Source: Sphaerosporella brunnea (taxonomy: Eukaryota; Ascomycota; Pezizomycetes; Pezizales; Pyronemataceae). From it: 51,443 nucleotides of DNA. The notes under the pieces are model-generated. The model searched no databases. It had not been told where the DNA came from and was given only the letters and a program-made list of their open reading frames with translations. The DNA lies in assembly GCA_008704415.1 (NCBI GenBank), contig VXIS01000340.1, positions 1 to 51,443 on the forward strand. Reading direction: 5' to 3'. The first letter of the stretch is position 1, and the number at the start of each line of letters is the position of its first letter. A program made the translations under genes and the position numbers. Shown in pieces: positions 21,275 to 32,092 of the stretch.

Positions 21275-23364
21275 GATGATGATATGATGATGGTGGTGGT
21301 GGTGGTGGTGGTTAAGCTGGCGGTGGCCCCGGGGGATGGCGATGTTTGTGGGCGTGGCGGGGTTTTAACCACCGTGGGTGCGGGAACGTGCAGGACGCTG
21401 GTAAACTTGCAGGCAATGCCAGCGGGAGAAAATGCATTCATTGGTCTATCTATAGCAACACGGACAAAGAAACGTCGATCGGTGGCCGCGCGATGAGTGG
21501 GTACCCGCGATGGGGGTGGGAGAATTCGACCAGGTGATGGTGCAGCCATGCGGGCAACCGACGAGCCACTGGTGACAACGCCGATTTTTGTTTTGTTTTA
21601 ATCATGAAAGGTGACAACGCCGAAGCGAGGTGGTGGGTGCAGGCCCATGGGAACGCGGCCAGAGAAGGCTGAGCACCAGATGGGGCAGAGACATTTGTAC
21701 GTTCAAAGGGGGATGTTCACACCGAAAGCTTGACAGGCAACAACAGAACGCCAGCAGATCTAGCCGCAGGAAGCGCCAACTACTATGAAGCGTGGGCACA
21801 AGAAAACGTATGGATGATATCTATATCCTGCAAAAAGGCGCTTCGAAGGGAATGCTCTGCGGAACCGTCAACACCACCGAGGCTGCTCGATAAAAAAACT
21901 CGGACCAAAAAAAAAAAAAAGAAGAAAAACGGAAGAAAAACAACATCGGTTTGCAAAGAGACAGGGCCAGGCGCCCTCCATGACGGTGACTTACTCGGGA
22001 CCTTCCCACAACAACGCGACTTAGAAACAACAAAAACACGGCAATGCGACACGAAAAAACCAGAGAGAGAGAGAGCAAGAAATAATAACAAAAACCAGCA
22101 CGAGCGATTGGAGACAGCCCAATTTTTGTTGAATTGTTATGCCATTGGACGCTGCATGGCCGCAACGTGAAAAAAATGACACGCAACGACAGCATCGCAA
22201 AACCTCAGAAAATCAAAGAGAAAAACCAGCAAGCGACATCGGGTGCCCCACAAGGTAATTTGCCCGTGGCACTGCTTTCGAGAAATATCAATGTTCTTCA
22301 GATCTCAATCCCCAAGTTCAGCGGTTCATGCGGCGACTGTGTTATCCCGGGGTGACTCATACTCGCCGTTACTCGGATCGGCCCTCACCGCAAGCCGCCG
22401 CTGCAAACTTGGATTTCGGGAGGACTTTCTTGCACTTCCACAATCGCAATGTGCAGGAGGAAGAGTGTGTCTGAGCGGCTATGGTTCGAGGTTCACCTAA
22501 AACCGTCGCCCGAGAAACATTTTTGTGGCCACTGCTTAATCTCGCAAAAGCCAGTGTTCTCAACAACCAGCCCGCAATGGTCGGGCCGGCTGCTAAAACG
22601 AAAAAGCCGGGTCGGCTTGATACATGACCTTGCTGCTTCGGCCCAGGTCGACCTAGAAATCGCGGTTGTGATCGAGACCTCCCGGGGAAACGCAGGACAC
22701 TGCTCAGGAGATTGCCACAGCCAAAAATATCTGCACACAATGGAAGAGCAGTTGCGAAACCTGTTTCTTGCAGCATCAACCATGAGCCACAGCGCGCTCA
22801 TTACGGCATACATATTAACTTCCTTACATAGCTGTGATTCCCAAGGCTAGTGCGAGAAACGGCTCGACTTTGTGCTCATGGCCCATTGGAGCAAATGAGG
22901 GTATAGGGAGATCCAGCTACTCGTCAAATAACGCTTGGATTTATTCAATGCGTAGCCGTATCTATGTACATTGTGTTCTCTGCGTAGGTTTATAAGGCCC
23001 AAAATAGGCCAGACCGTTGATTTCTACGATCGGGCATTGTAGACCTTTGCTCAGTATTAATATTATCAACCCTTCGATCTTACTGGATGGATTTCAACTC
23101 TCATCTCTTCGCGCGACGGCATGTTTGGCTGTTTTTCCAGGATTAACAAAAGGCGGAACGACTAGAGTACCATATTATATAGAGCGAAAAGCTAGCTTTT
23201 CGGTAGAGCATACCCCCCATAAGAAAAAAAAATACTAAGCTACAACCTACTGGCCTTTCAGTGCCTGACAATCAATCAAAAAACTCATCAGCGTTTTACC
23301 TTCCCTCAATCCTTTCTCCTCCAAAAGACTATCCCTCCGAGTCGTTCGGGTCACCATGTGTCAC
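21275..23364. other. Intergenic with simple repeats
   Basis: Contains a GGT/GAT triplet tract (21275-21310), an A-rich stretch near 21905-21945 and one truncated hAT-MITE end at 22552. No gene supported. Confidence 0.4.
22552..22620 (+). repeat. Truncated copy of the hAT MITE family
   Basis: Starts CAGTGTTCTCAACAACCAGC and continues GTCGGGCCGGCTGC, like the left part of the element at 11994. No matching right end or duplication is found downstream, so it is a fragment. Confidence 0.6.
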
Positions 23365-23568
23365 TCATATCTGAACCATCTCCGGCTCCAAAGGCTCACT
23401 TCTGACCAAGGCACTCCGCATTTCGCTCCAAAAATACGGTACGTAGATATCATGGATACCTAAGAATTCAACGGTTCCTCGCTTGAACGGTTGAACCAGA
23501 GTGAGAGCGCGTTTAGCCCTGATCACGACCCGCCGCGACCCCCCGCCCGTGTCAAGTCCCTCGCCCAT
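23365..23568 (-). CDS. Hypothetical protein or C-terminal exon
   Basis: A 67-codon frame with protein-like composition, including GIHDIYVPYFWSEMRSALV near its end. It may be the last exon of a longer minus-strand gene, but no upstream exon is convincing. Family not recognised. Confidence 0.22.
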   Translation of the reverse strand: MGEGLDTGGGSRRVVIRAKRALTLVQPFKRGTVEFLGIHDIYVPYFWSEMRSALVRSEPLEPEMVQI

Positions 23569-25149
23569 TCAGCCCGCCCCCAATTCGCTGTGATATTCCA
23601 ACTCGCCGTTCACGCTCGCGCGCCCCTGATCTGCCAATCCCCTGACCCCTGCTGGCCACTCATTGTGCGAGGCACTGAGCTGCGATCCTACTGCTACCGC
23701 CTCTACTGCTCCGACCTCACTGTACGCAGCCGTCGAATCAGCCCTGCTACGCGCGACCGCCAGGACTCCCTATTCGCACGGCCGACGGCCACCGCCGCAT
23801 CTCCGCCTATCTCTGCGAACTCGGACGCGGTGCGTTGCCGTGTTAACTTTATCCGACGCCTTCACGTCTCGCCGAAGGATTGAGTTGCGGCGTGAGCACT
23901 TCGACGCGGATCGTGGGCGCCGGAGCGAAACCACGAGAGGGTTGCTCACGCCTTCATGCAGGAAATACTGTGTGTTGTTGGGCAGCCTTGGCCGCGTGGG
24001 TTACGGCATTTGCGTCAACGTTCTGACCGGCACGAACATCGTTGTCGCGAGGAGCTGGTCAAGGCGGCGATCCGCCGATTGCAGGAGGCGCCCGCATCGC
24101 CCGGCGAGCGTGTTCACCACTACCACCGTCACGCGTCGGCGCAACCTGGTCACAGTCGGCAACGCAACGCTCGCCTGGCCACAGTGATCTCACGCCGGCC
24201 TCCTCGTTCGCTGGCAGGATATCAACCACCCCGAGCTGCCAGCGCACCTGAGTGGTACCGAGGCCTTTGCATCCTTTCACTGCTTGCACACTCGCATCCA
24301 GGCCCTGGTTGATACGGCGAATGGCAAAACTTTCCCCTTCGACGATGCCGACGATGTCGATATACAGCCCGGACCGCCGATGCCGAAAAGTTACCAGCGA
24401 CGAAGCCGACAACCTACGTGGAATCGCACCCGGACAGCCCGGGAATAATATTGGACACATTGGGAGCGGCAGTGAAAGCGCTTCGCCCGGTTAGCTAGTG
24501 CTTTGCGGCGTGTTTGTGTCGCAATATTTTGCGCGGCAAGCGTTGCAAATTCCCTTTTTCTGTTCTCTTTATCTTGTTCCCCGGGCACCAGTCGAGCCTG
24601 CTGCGTCATCTGCCGTTCGCCCGGTACTGAGTGATACGCTGTGATTCAGCATCCGAGAGATCGCCGTCAATCAACAACTCTTTACTCGTGACTATAGCCG
24701 CTTTATGTATCAGAGCGTTGTACTGCTAGACTCTAGGCTTATAGTTTTCGTGGCGCACGCGTTCGACGTCTGGAACCAGCCGGTTCGCCAAAAGATTGAG
24801 GTGGATGTCTGCCGTGACCGATTTGACGATGAGGGGGAGGACGACCGCCGTAGAAACATCCCTAGACCCCCCAAATTTGTGCCTGCACCCTCTCGTAGGT
24901 CTGCATGCGGTCTTTGTGGTCACTGGTGCGGAAGACCCAATCCGTGCGCTGATCATGCCCCTTCTCCACTGAGCGTTCGTCCCTCTAAATCACCCTCTTT
25001 AAGTATTTCTCCATCCAATCCACATGGGCTAGGTCGAGGCAAGCCTCATACGTGCTTGTGCAGAGCGAATGCGAGTCTGGGTCACCCTGATATCATACCC
25101 ACCCACCAATCCCCAATAAGTTTTCCCGACGTCTACCAGCACGAATAAT
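23569..25149. other. Decayed coding-like region of unknown origin
   Basis: Several plus-strand frames look protein-like but are broken: one around 24020-24190 contains CREELVKAAIRRLQEAP, another at 24186-24440 contains TEAFASFHCLHTRIQALVD and FPFDDADDVDIQPGPPMP before a stop. This is compatible with an old gene or retroelement Gag region broken by frameshifts. I cannot name the family. Confidence 0.35.
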
Positions 25150-25736
25150 AATGAGACGCGCTGGGGACCGTGTGTCCGACGGGAACCTACTCGAACAACT
25201 GAAAACCAAACCCACGGACGCCGCCGAGCGACGCGGCGCAGCGTGAGGAAATCGCAATGTCCGTGCCCAATTCGAATGCGCTGCTGACATAGGAAACAGA
25301 AACTCCGAGGATAAGAGCAACGGGGGGCCAGGACGAAGCGGCCTCCGTCACGAAAGACGGTGCTCGACAGATGGATTTCCTCCGTCAGCTGCAGCAGTTC
25401 GATGCCGTCACCGACGATGTCTGTTTTAGAACTGTGACAGGACTGGAGCTCTACCATTGCGACTTCCGGAAAGCCTTTTTTTCGGACCCAGATGTGTTGC
25501 GGAGGAGGCTTCCGCACTGCTTTGATGGCATGTCATTGGCTACGATCACTTTGCTGAACAGGATTACTGGCCGGGGTCTCGTTGTGTTCCCCTCCAACGT
25601 CAGGTGGGGAAGGGAGTGGGTGCGCTACTACCTGGATGTCCGGAACTTTCCTGCCAGCGCGTTGGCGGCCAGAGTCACCAGTGAGTATCTTCCTCCTAAG
25701 CCTGACCATTTACTGTTATCTCTCCTCGATGCTTGA
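25150..25736 (+). CDS. Hypothetical protein, possibly two exons
   Basis: The frame 25371-25736 (from its ATG, 121 aa) has good protein character (TGLELYHCDFRKAFFSDPDV; RGLVVFPSNVRWGREWVRYY). An upstream ATG at 25150 starts a 31-codon frame that could be spliced to it (donor GTGAGG near 25244, branch GCTGAC), adding about 24 codons, but the acceptor is ambiguous. A strong donor (GTGAGTATC) near 25681 suggests the coding sequence may continue into another exon instead of ending at 25736. No family recognised. Confidence 0.35.
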
Positions 25737-26741
25737 GTTGGAAATTTTTGTAACCTGACGTATGAACCTGTAGTGAATCTCGATAATGACGGTGAAGAGA
25801 ACTAACTACTCAAGATGTAGCATGGCGGCGTTTTTTTTTTTTCGTGTTCGGTCACTCAGTACCCACCATACAAGTTTATCCACTTATCCACCTGCCACGA
25901 GAGGTTCAGATAGTGTCCTTTAAAATCAAAAGCAAAACAGTTGGTTGAAGTATAGAAACCCTCGTTATTTACTCCGCTGTTTGTTGCAGCATGCAGATAG
26001 ACCTGAACGTGCATCCAGCCCGTGGGGGATAGATATGCTTCGATCTTTCGAGCGGTATTTTGGACGCTTGCATGGCTCACTGACGTGGACACAGCAACCA
26101 CAACTACCGGAAATGGTACCCTCCCCCTACTGTTAGACTTGATATAATCACCTCCCTGGACCCAGTACGTGTCCACAGCGCCGCATAAGTTAGAATCCCA
26201 CGCCTCGCAGCGTGCGGCGCTAACCCTAGCCCTGAACTGGTGCAGTGTTGTCAATAGCCAGCCGGCCCTTTTAGCTGTGAGGCCTTTATAAAAGCCCAGC
26301 TTTTTAGAGGGATAACAGCCCGGCTGGCTTATGGGTTGTTGTCCACTCACTTCTCCTGCCACTGGTGGGTGACAATGGGATTTACGGCAACGAGAAAAAA
26401 ACGGAAGCAAGTAGAGAGTGTTCGGCATTGCTGCACTACTATTATGAGCTTCCCGCGCCGTCTACCTACACCGCGATCCGCCTAGGACTGCTATATCTAG
26501 TACGACAGTCTCAAAAACACTATTCTGCTTTCCTATGGAGTAATTCCCATTTAGGCCTACGAGTAGCGGGACGGAGATTGCATTTCCACCAATCGAACCC
26601 TTCCTTCGCAATCACTGTTCCATACCGGAAATCCTACGGACTATCCAATTCAATATCCAAACCTCGCGTACCACCGCGCTGGCGGCGGCCTCGTGACTGA
26701 CACAGATCCCATGGATCTGCTCTATAGTCTCATCCGAAGAC
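25737..26741. other. Intergenic, hAT-MITE-like fragment
   Basis: No supported gene. Holds a short hAT-MITE-like sequence (26243-26345). On the minus strand a frame just left of 26742 reads DNDNDESSDETIEQIHGICV, which could be a continuation of the small gene to the right after a frameshift. Confidence 0.35.
26243..26345. repeat. hAT-MITE-like short copy
   Basis: Begins CAGTGTTGTCAATAGCCAGC like the hAT family at 11994, and ends with a GGCTGGCTTATGGG block resembling a degenerate inverted end. No clear 8-bp duplication. Confidence 0.45.
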
Positions 26742-27298
26742 TCATCGTTGTCGTTGTCGAAGCTGAGTCTCCTTGCGAACCTCGTCCTTGGCCTTCTTCT
26801 CCTCCGGATCTATGTATATCGATCCTAGGCCTTGATCAGTATTTCCATTGGCCATTCAAATTTGGGTGGTGGTAAAGTGGGATGTAAAATTACCGGAAAT
26901 GTCCTTCTCGTCCTTGATGCTCTTAAACTCAAGGTACTCAGGCGCCGCCTCAGCGATCGGGATTTCAGGTTTAATCCTCTTCGCGTTCTTGCTGGGCGAG
27001 CCAACTTCGGAGTCTCCAGGCTTGTACATGCGATGTCAGTAATAATGCCAGAGAGATATGTTCATTGGAGACTCGGTGGGGGGGGTAGTGCTAACCTTAG
27101 GTTCCCAAATGGGAAAAACCTTTCATCCACAGATGTGATGGTACTCAGGCGCCGCTCCAGCGATCTCCATTTGGGGGATCTCGGAGTCTCCAGGCTTGTA
27201 CATGCGATGTCAGTAATAATGCCAGAGAGATATGTTCATTGGAGACTCGGCGCGGGGGTAGTACTAACCTTCTGTTCCCAGATGGGAAAAACCTTCAT
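26742..27298 (-). CDS. Small spliced hypothetical protein (74 aa), Lys/Glu-rich
   Basis: Proposed exons 27298-27269, 27020-26894 and 26809-26742. Exon 1 encodes MKVFPIWEQK and ends before GTTAGT; exon 2 starts PGDSEVGSPSKNAKRIKPEI; exon 3 reads DPEEKKAKDEVRKETQ and stops. Frames agree across both junctions, and branch sites (TTACTGAC and ATACTGAT) precede the acceptors. Intron 1 (248 nt) contains a degenerate second copy of the exon 2/exon 1 unit with an in-frame stop, so it must be skipped for an open protein. The composition (charged, helical tail) suggests a small nuclear or scaffold protein, but no family is recognised. The true start may lie further upstream. Confidence 0.35.
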
Positions 27299-27312
27299 CC
27301 GAAGATGTGATG
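26933..27312. repeat. Imperfect tandem duplication (207 and 173 bp)
   Basis: Copy 1 (26933-27139) and copy 2 (27140-27312) both start GGTACTCAGGCGCCGC and end near GATGTGATGG. They share the block ATGCGATGTCAGTAATAATG and differ by a segment of about 34 bp present only in copy 1 and by single-base indels. The duplication unit spans a splice donor, intron and acceptor of the small gene above. Confidence 0.8.
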
Positions 27313-27709
27313 GGGTTGAAAAAAACAAGTAGGAAAACCTGTTTCCACCGAGGGAAGGTGGATTGGGGGAGGGATGAAGAGGAATCGGGCGTTTACATGT
27401 GCGGCGTCGCCAAGCTTGCTTCACTGGCTTTCACTCGGTACCCTAACACATTTTAGCATTTGGCAAAAGCGACGCGCTGCTTCAAAAACCCACAAATTCT
27501 TATGCCGTTCATTCGTTGCTACTCTACCTGCGGCAAATGTCAAGGCGGCGTTATCGAGGATACAGAGGACCGGTTCGTGACAACGATCAGGTTCACTAGG
27601 AACGGCACGTTTCACTGCCGAAGAAAAAAAATAAGTATTGCATTGTCTTCCCTCCTTCGAAGCAAGCGAACCTTCCGTTGTCCGACCCAGATGTCTCCTC
27701 TTCAATGTA

Positions 27710-28724
27710 TTACTGTGGAAAAGGAAAAGCGGTCGGCGGTTTACAACGCCTCTTATGGCCACCGGCATTCCAATCCTTCTTCTGGCACTCCACGCCACAA
27801 TACCAAGCCTGGCGGCACCTGGCGCAAACGCTCAGCCGGCCCTCGGAGTCTTCCATGTTTTTGCAGCCGAGCGCGTCACACTGGCGCATCTCGACATCGT
27901 CCTTGCAGGTCTTCAGCCAGTCTTCCAGTCCCGGAACGTTCACCCAGATTCGTATGAAGCGATGCACGTACAGCATCCCCTCCTGGGCGAGTTGCTTGCC
28001 CGCATAGTCGCTACCCTCAACGCGGACCTGTTCTTCCCGCCGCACCATCCGGCTCAGGAACGGGTTCGCGTGGTAGGCGCGGCGGAGGATAGACAGCGCG
28101 AAGGTGCTGGGTCCGTCGTGCACAAGGAACGCGGCCAGGGCCATGGTGTGGAGGAGGTCGAAATGGGGGTAGGGCTGGAGCTCTACCGGCGGCGGGGAGC
28201 CGGGGTCAAGGTCCGCCTTTCGGAAGCGAGTCAATGCTGAAAGGAAGCGGGGGTTAGTCTATCGACATTTGCAACCTGCTGGAGCACGGAACACACCTTG
28301 CAGTGCGATCCTGGGTTCGTAGTCCGCGTGCCACGAGCAGGCGCGGCTGGTCCGGTCCAGAGACGCGAGACAGAAGTTGAGGGCCTCGAGCGGGCGTTTG
28401 CGATTGATCATGACGGCGGCGATGGTGACGCGCGTATCCACATTTCGGTCAACACGCGGGCACAGAAGCGCAAAGGGAGGAGTACAGTAACTTACTATTG
28501 GAGGGCAACGGAAAATCCGGCAGGTAACTCATACCCCGCAGCAGATGCTGTTCCGCTTGCTCTAGGTACAGGTCGCAGGCTTTGCAATTGTCCAGCGTCG
28601 ACCCGCTGCCCTGCCAGTCAGGCGACCTCTAGAAGTCAGCTCAACTCCCCGCGCCTGTTCCGATCCAAATTGCATACCTGAGCTCGCAGGTGCCGCAGAT
28701 GGTGCAGGAATACTCTTCGGACAT
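27710..28724 (-). CDS. MYND zinc-finger protein, four exons
   Basis: Model: exons 28724-28678, 28626-28496, 28440-28297 and 28236-27710, 282 aa. The C-terminus carries a MYND finger: Cys residues in CDALGCKNMEDSEG, then VCARCRQAWYCGVECQKKDW and a final GGHKRRC. MYND fingers bind proline-rich peptides and mediate protein contacts, often in transcriptional or signalling complexes. The N-terminus has another Cys pair set (CTICGTC, and NCKACDLYLEQAEQHLLRG). Introns 1 and 3 have normal signals (GTATGC with GCTGAC; GTGTGT with CTAACC and TTTCAG). Intron 2 starts with perfect GTAAGT, but the only frame-preserving end is TG instead of AG, and no AG occurs within it after the donor. This could be a splice-site mutation that disables the gene, a rare GT-TG intron, or a base error. 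Confidence 0.7.
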
Positions 28725-31700
28725 GGTTTGTTTGCGGACGGATTGTGCTATGTTGCGATATGGGAGTGGCGGAACAGTTTCGTGTCATCGCGCGAGGGAA
28801 AAGGCTTGAAATGAGGGGCGCCTACAGTTGCCCGTTTGGTGACCGGCAGCGAGCTGCAAGTGAAACAATGAATGCAGGTCGAAAAGAACGAGTATCTCTC
28901 GATGGCGGGGAGCAGCGTGCGCCAGCAATCCAACCACTCGGCAAACACGTCGTGGATTCTTGAGTGTAGCCAGTGTTATTGTTCACGCCGTCCAGAAGGG
29001 ACTGTATGAAGATATTCTGTGCACCGGAGACCGGCTTCTCCACCAGATTATAGACCTTTGAAACCCTAACCCATCGATCGTGGAGCGACCTTTGGGCAAC
29101 AGCTTCAACTCAAGAGCTCAGGTTTACTCAAATGTCGATCGAGAGATTCGTAAAATCATTTATTCTCCCGAGCTTTGCCGGACGATCCAGAGATCCGGGA
29201 GGCCTACATCGCCAAAAATCGCCGCTTCCAAGACAAAGTTGGCCAAGAGCTTCTGCAGTACTTCCAGTGCTTCCTAATAGGCTGGATCCAGTACCTCCAG
29301 GAAATCAGGACTGTTAGATTAGACTGCCACCTTTTGATGGTGATGACGAAGCAGTTTGGGTTTGCCGGTGTATGCTTGGTGTGTTGAGCAGATGGTGTTC
29401 TGCAACTCAGTGTTTTGAAGATACTGAATTTATTTCTGGAGCCCACAAAGCCGCCGGAAATAACTGCAGATCCCTTCAAGTGCGTAAAATTTGGAAAATC
29501 TGGATATCGGGTAGTAAGGTTGAGTTTCGCAATTTGGAAATCGCTGAATTGATTACAGTAGTGAGCTTGAAACGGACGAAAAAGCGGAAAGAAGATGTGT
29601 GGGCTGGAGTGGCGCTCAACAGCTAGCGAGCACAATCTTATTTGCTCAACCGGGCAGCGCACTGCACCTTCCCATTACAAAAGTGCAGCTGTCGGATTGC
29701 GGGAACACTACTGATGATGATGCAGAAGCGAACGTGCTGGGGCTCTGGTCGGGGAGGGAGCGATCGGATGTCGCTGGTCATCTCCGGGAATGAATAGAAC
29801 ATGATTAGTGCACGGGAACAACCAGGAGGGGCATGTGGGAGCCTGGTGTCCGCTCTATTACACCAAGCCACACGTTGGAATAGAGGACGCTGGTAATATA
29901 CCGATGTCCCGTCGATGATGTGTACGACCAGTAGTTATACGTTTGTCGTTTGTGAGGAGTGATGGAAACGAGCTGGCTCTGGGGTTTTTCAGGCTCGGCT
30001 CGTGAACTCGAGTCGATCCATCACTGGCTCAAGCCAGGCTCGAGCCGGCCCTACAAAAGCACATTTCAATGCAGATACGGCCGTGCTTAGGGGCGGCGGT
30101 GATTCTGTACACTACATATGCCATGGCTGCAAGCGGCCGATGATTAAAACAAACAAACAAAAAATGCAGATACGGTGCGAACGGACAGTGTTCTAGTACC
30201 ACGTATATTTTATATGTCTGCAGATCAGTCCGATAAGTCTGTGAGGTCTGAAGAGGAGTTCTCTTACTCTGTGTCTCCTTCACTCTCGGAGTCGGAGTCT
30301 GCATCAGTGTTGCCGGTGTTTGCAGAAAAACTTCGAGCTGATGTAGCGGTGAGCGGGCTCTTTTCGGGAGTTGCTCGCGAAAAAGAATCCTTCGCTTGTA
30401 TAGAAATGTGGTGTAAGGAGAGATGTGCTGTCCGGCAGTAACATATAATGTATCTAGCATACTCGTATGTGTGCAAAGTCTGGCCGGCGTATCTCCTTAT
30501 AGGTTGTAAGATTGTGCTTACACCGCTGTTCGCTCAGCATCTTATCGAAAGCCTGCCTAGCATCGTCCTCTTCTTGAGCAGTAGCAGCTGTGCGCTGCGC
30601 AGCCAGGCCAAGTCAATCGTGATCCTGGGACTGGCAGGAACCGCTTACAGGATTGAATTGCTAGTCAGTCACGCCGAAAAGGGTGTTTGATTGATCGAAT
30701 GTACGAGTAGTAGGTATGGGGAAGAGGGAGGTTTTGAAGCATAGGATATCACTCATGTCCTAATCCGGTGGTTTTCAACGCTTCATACGCTATCACCCGC
30801 GTTCATCACGGCATGTAAATTCTCAGTTAAAACTCGAGCCCAGCTCGAGACCAAAAATATGTTGGCTCGGGCTTTTGGCTCGATCCGGCTCGTCTCGCGC
30901 CCATCTATCCCAAAAAAGCTGCACGTCACAGGAAATCACTCGCATCCCTGCAGGCAGCCGAACGCACAACGCTTCTTTTAAAACCAAGAACACGAAAGAA
31001 ACATTCCGACAACTGACAGAAAATGCTCCGAAAGCTACGCCTCGTTGCCGCAGGCACACAGCGGTTGATATTATTCCCGCTGCTGATCCCAAACCGACAC
31101 AGTCAGGAAATATTGCGTGCTTGGAGGTTTGGCCTGAAGTTAAATCGTGACATCGGTGCATCTTGCTCGAGCGGAGAGTTTCCCGTAGCCACGCCACTTG
31201 AGCACAGCTCAATGTTGCATGGTTGGTGGTCGCCTGCGAAGCGTCGACTCCAGTTTGAAACACAGAGGGAAAGTATGACACTGCGCATGCGCCTCTATGC
31301 TGCATGCATGTATGTAGCTTACGGTGAGGCTCTGAGCTGAGGATTTCTGTATCGCACCATAAGACTTCATTTACTCTCGCGTGCCGCCGAGACTGACAGG
31401 GGAAATCGGGGAGTTCACGGTTAAAAGGACCAGGTCCTTTTGAAGTTTTGATGGTCCTTTAGACGAAAAGGACCGAGTAAAAGGACCAGAAGGTGAACGA
31501 CGTTTAATCTAGTATCCCGCAGATCACGCAGATCACCGGGATCGTGATGTGGGGTGCTGGTTTCCACGGTACTTCGCTAGTCGTAGAGGGTTAGGGTTAG
31601 GGTTGGCAAAAAAGTTGTGGTGTTGTAACCACAGCAACGGAGGGTTACAGGGGACGGTGGGGCCAAAGCGGGGGTTGCCGCAACACAACTTTTTGGCAAT

Positions 31701-32092
31701 GAAGACGTCGAGCTTGGAGACATGGAGGCATGGAGACATGGAGACAGCGACGACAAATCATCAACACTTCAAATCGGGGAAGGTCCATGAACCACCACAG
31801 ACTTTATCATCCGGAGCTTTTTTTTTTTTTTTGCAAACACAAGGAATGACAACAGTGGTCTCTATTGGTTGATCGAAACGATGGTGACCAATAAACAGCT
31901 TTGCATGAAAAAAAGCAATGTGACAAGGGATTCGTGACGTGTTCAGCGGCTGTGTTTGAGCCTCGCAAAGGCCTCGCACAGGCAGCTCGCAACCCCAAAA
32001 TACTATCTCTGCCGTTTTCAACGACTCATTGACCAACTTCCGGCTCCTATATCTCGGTGGCAACAAAGGACGACGCTACGCATTCGCACGAG
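28725..32092. other. Intergenic with palindromes and telomere-like motifs
   Basis: No supported gene. A plus frame near 29175-29330 (containing DDPEIREAYIAKNRRFQDKV) is protein-like but isolated. Two GC-rich CTCGAG-containing clusters lie at 29960-30060 and 30830-30900. GGACC palindromes lie at 31421-31485, and telomere-like motifs at 29065-29073 and 31588-31604. Confidence 0.4.

Noticed and set aside
25029..25517. 162-codon minus frame opposite the 25150 gene
   Set aside because: The plus-strand frame has better composition and splice-like signals; this is most likely its antisense shadow.
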